8,322 nt of DNA, taken from the NCBI GenBank assembly GCA_946007445.1, contig CAMGAL010000086.1, forward strand, positions 1-8,322. The letters are read 5' to 3'. Source of the stretch: an uncultured Mediterranea sp. GTDB lineage: Bacteria; Bacteroidota; Bacteroidia; Bacteroidales; Bacteroidaceae. How positions within the stretch are numbered: position 1 is the first letter of the stretch; the number at the start of each line of letters is the position of its first letter. The notes beneath the pieces are model-generated. The model worked only from the letters and a program-made list of their open reading frames with translations, searched no databases and was not told the DNA's origin. Positions 6,779-8,322 of the stretch are shown here, one piece after another. Both the position numbers and the translations under genes were made by a program.

Positions 6779-6815
6779 TGGCCAAAATCGAATATCCATC
6801 ATACCATAGTATCGT

Positions 6816-8322
6816 ATGCAAGAAAAAATCATCATTCTCGACTTTGGCTCGCAGACCACGCAGCTCATTGGCCGCCGCCTGCGCGAGCTGAATGTCTATT
6901 GCGAGATTGTCCCCTACAACAAGTTTCCCTACGACGACGAGAGCGTGAAGGGTGTCATCCTCTCGGGCTCTCCCTTCTCGGTGTATGACGCCAGCGCCTT
7001 CAAGGTGGACCTGAGCGGCATCCGCGGCAAGTACCCTATCCTGGGCATCTGCTACGGCGCACAGTTCATCTCCTATAGCAACGGCGGACGGGTGGAGCCG
7101 GCCGGCACACGCGAGTACGGGCGTGCTCACCTGAGCCACATCGAGGCCGACAACCTGCTGTTCCAAGGCGTGAAGCAGGGCACTCAGGTATGGATGAGCC
7201 ACGGCGACACCATCACGGCCATCCCCGAAGGCTTCCGCATCATCGCCTCGACCGACAAGGTGAAGATTGCCGCCTATCAGGTGGAGGGCGAGCAGGTGTG
7301 GGGCGTGCAGTTCCACCCCGAGGTGTTCCACAGCGAAGAGGGTACGCAGATGCTGCGCAACTTCGTGGTCGATGCCTGCGGCTGCCACCAGACATGGAGC
7401 CCCGCCTCCTTCGTGGACACGACGGTGGCCGAACTGAAGGAGCAGATTGGCAACGACCGCGTCATCCTCGGCCTGAGCGGAGGCGTGGATTCCTCGGTAG
7501 CCGCCGTGCTGCTGAACCGCGCCATCGGCAAGAACCTGACCTGCATTTTCGTGGATCACGGACTGCTGCGCAAGGATGAGTTCAAGAACGTGATGCACGA
7601 CTACGAGTGTCTGGGCCTGAACGTCATCGGCGTGGATGCCAGCGAAAAGTTCTTCAAGGACCTGGAGGGCGTGACCGACCCTGAGCAGAAGCGCAAAATC
7701 ATTGGCCGCGACTTCGTGGAGGTGTTCAATGCCGAGGCGCACAAGATTACCGACGCGCGCTGGCTGGCACAGGGCACCATCTACCCCGACCGCATAGAGA
7801 GCCTCAACATCACCGGCAAGGTCATCAAGAGCCACCACAACGTGGGCGGCCTGCCTGAAGAGATGCACCTGCAACTGTGTGAGCCGCTGAAGTGGCTCTT
7901 CAAGGATGAGGTACGACGCGTAGGCCGTCAGCTGGGCATCCCCGAGCACCTCATCTGCCGCCACCCCTTCCCCGGACCTGGACTGGCCGTCCGCATCCTG
8001 GGCGACATTACCCGCGAGAAGGTGCGCATCCTGCAGGATGCCGACGACATCTTCATCCGTGGCTTGTGGGAGTGGAAGGTGAAGGAAGCCGACGGCACTG
8101 AGACCGCCCTCTACCACAAGGTATGGCAGGCCGGCGTCATCCTGCTGCCCGTACAGAGCGTGGGCGTGATGGGCGACGAGCGCACCTACGAGCGTGCGGT
8201 GGCCCTGCGTGCCGTGACCAGCACCGATGCCATGCCCGCCGACTGGGCCCACCTGCCCTACGCGTTCCTGGGCAAGGTGAGCAACGCCATCATCAATAAG
8301 GTGAAGGGCGTGAACCGTGGCT
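6816..8322 (+). CDS. guaA: GMP synthase, glutamine-hydrolysing (3' end just outside window)
   Basis: GuaA converts XMP to GMP using ATP and glutamine, the last step of guanine nucleotide synthesis, in the cytoplasm. The 502 complete codons here open with [20 protein letters not shown]. The class I glutamine amidotransferase domain (about 1-190) has its catalytic Cys79 in GICYGAQ and His167/Glu169 in QFHPEVF. The ATP-pyrophosphatase domain follows, with the P-loop SGGVDSS at 221-227 and [11 protein letters not shown] soon after. The dimerisation domain is recognised by [21 protein letters not shown] and [17 protein letters not shown]. GuaA proteins are usually about 505-525 residues, so only some 15 residues are missing. 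The last full codons read VNRG, where VNR plus a small hydrophobic residue is more usual; the window edge prevents any conclusion. The ATG at 6816 is the first residue of the conserved N-terminus, and a matching promoter lies just upstream. Strongly G/C-ending codon use explains the long shadow frame on the opposite strand. Confidence 0.98.
   Translation, partial: MQEKIIILDFGSQTTQLIGRRLRELNVYCEIVPYNKFPYDDESVKGVILSGSPFSVYDASAFKVDLSGIRGKYPILGICYGAQFISYSNGGRVEPAGTREYGRAHLSHIEADNLLFQGVKQGTQVWMSHGDTITAIPEGFRIIASTDKVKIAAYQVEGEQVWGVQFHPEVFHSEEGTQMLRNFVVDACGCHQTWSPASFVDTTVAELKEQIGNDRVILGLSGGVDSSVAAVLLNRAIGKNLTCIFVDHGLLRKDEFKNVMHDYECLGLNVIGVDASEKFFKDLEGVTDPEQKRKIIGRDFVEVFNAEAHKITDARWLAQGTIYPDRIESLNITGKVIKSHHNVGGLPEEMHLQLCEPLKWLFKDEVRRVGRQLGIPEHLICRHPFPGPGLAVRILGDITREKVRILQDADDIFIRGLWEWKVKEADGTETALYHKVWQAGVILLPVQSVGVMGDERTYERAVALRAVTSTDAMPADWAHLPYAFLGKVSNAIINKVKGVNRG

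Larger units (their letters stand above)
5986..6815. other. 830-base divergent intergenic region rich in repeats, no convincing gene
   Basis: Separates the minus-strand GH31 gene from plus-strand guaA. It is clearly more A/T rich than the flanking genes and I find no open frame with recognisable protein content in either direction; the longest candidates are a few tens of codons. It contains, from left to right, an imperfect leader dyad, promoter-like boxes on the minus strand, a 10-bp palindrome ATTGGCCAAT (6225-6234), a GTTTTC/GAAAAC dyad (6185-6205), the 22-bp palindromic array, a 13-bp dyad, an A/T-rich inverted repeat, an octamer-based hairpin, and the guaA promoter. I see no tRNA, rRNA or known riboswitch core. 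Confidence 0.85.

Noticed and set aside
6779..6815. Purine riboswitch ahead of guaA
   Set aside because: The predicted leader is only about 30 bases, too short for a purine aptamer, and no three-way-junction core is visible further upstream.
6735..8252. Minus-strand 505-codon frame as a gene
   Set aside because: It lies over guaA, whose catalytic motifs are all intact on the plus strand; the antisense translation has no recognisable domain and arises from biased codon use.

Overview
The window looks like chromosomal DNA from a gut-type Bacteroidales (Bacteroides, Phocaeicola or Prevotella-like). Four things point there. The GMP synthase has Bacteroidetes-style wording ([16 protein letters not shown]). 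The start codons lack Shine-Dalgarno sequences and sit behind A/T-rich leaders. A promoter matches the Bacteroides -7 consensus TAnnTTTG exactly. Secreted and intracellular glycosidases are present. Genus and species cannot be fixed from sequence reading alone.

Layout: (1) Positions 1-2592, plus strand: C-terminal 863 residues of a GH38 alpha-mannosidase whose N-terminus and nucleophile lie outside the window. (2) Positions 2585-3424, plus strand: an ApbE-family protein (FAD:protein FMN transferase family) whose start codon overlaps the mannosidase stop, so the two are almost certainly co-transcribed. (3) Positions 3425-3519: a short convergent spacer with a stem-loop that can terminate the gene coming from the other side. 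(4) Positions 3520-5985, minus strand: a complete secreted GH31 glycosidase (alpha-xylosidase/alpha-glucosidase type) with signal peptide and both catalytic aspartates. (5) Positions 5986-6815: an 830-base A/T-rich divergent intergenic region with no convincing gene but many palindromes and repeats. (6) Positions 6816-8322, plus strand: guaA, GMP synthase, cut by the window end a few residues before its expected stop. The long open frame on the opposite strand of guaA is a shadow.

Functionally, the left two thirds is carbohydrate catabolism: GH38 removes alpha-mannose and GH31 removes alpha-xylose or alpha-glucose from oligosaccharides. No SusC/SusD pair or regulator is visible, so a polysaccharide utilisation locus cannot be claimed. 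The flavin-transferase homologue is an odd operon partner. guaA is housekeeping purine synthesis and unrelated.

The least explained part is the intergenic region. It holds three-plus tandem 22-bp palindromic units (6250-6335), a 100-base element built from ACCCTCAC octamers that can fold into a long hairpin (6569-6667), a further A/T-rich inverted repeat (6433-6519), and TAnnTTTG promoter-like boxes on both strands. No complete new multi-gene system is visible; these noncoding elements and the divergent ApbE protein are the best leads.
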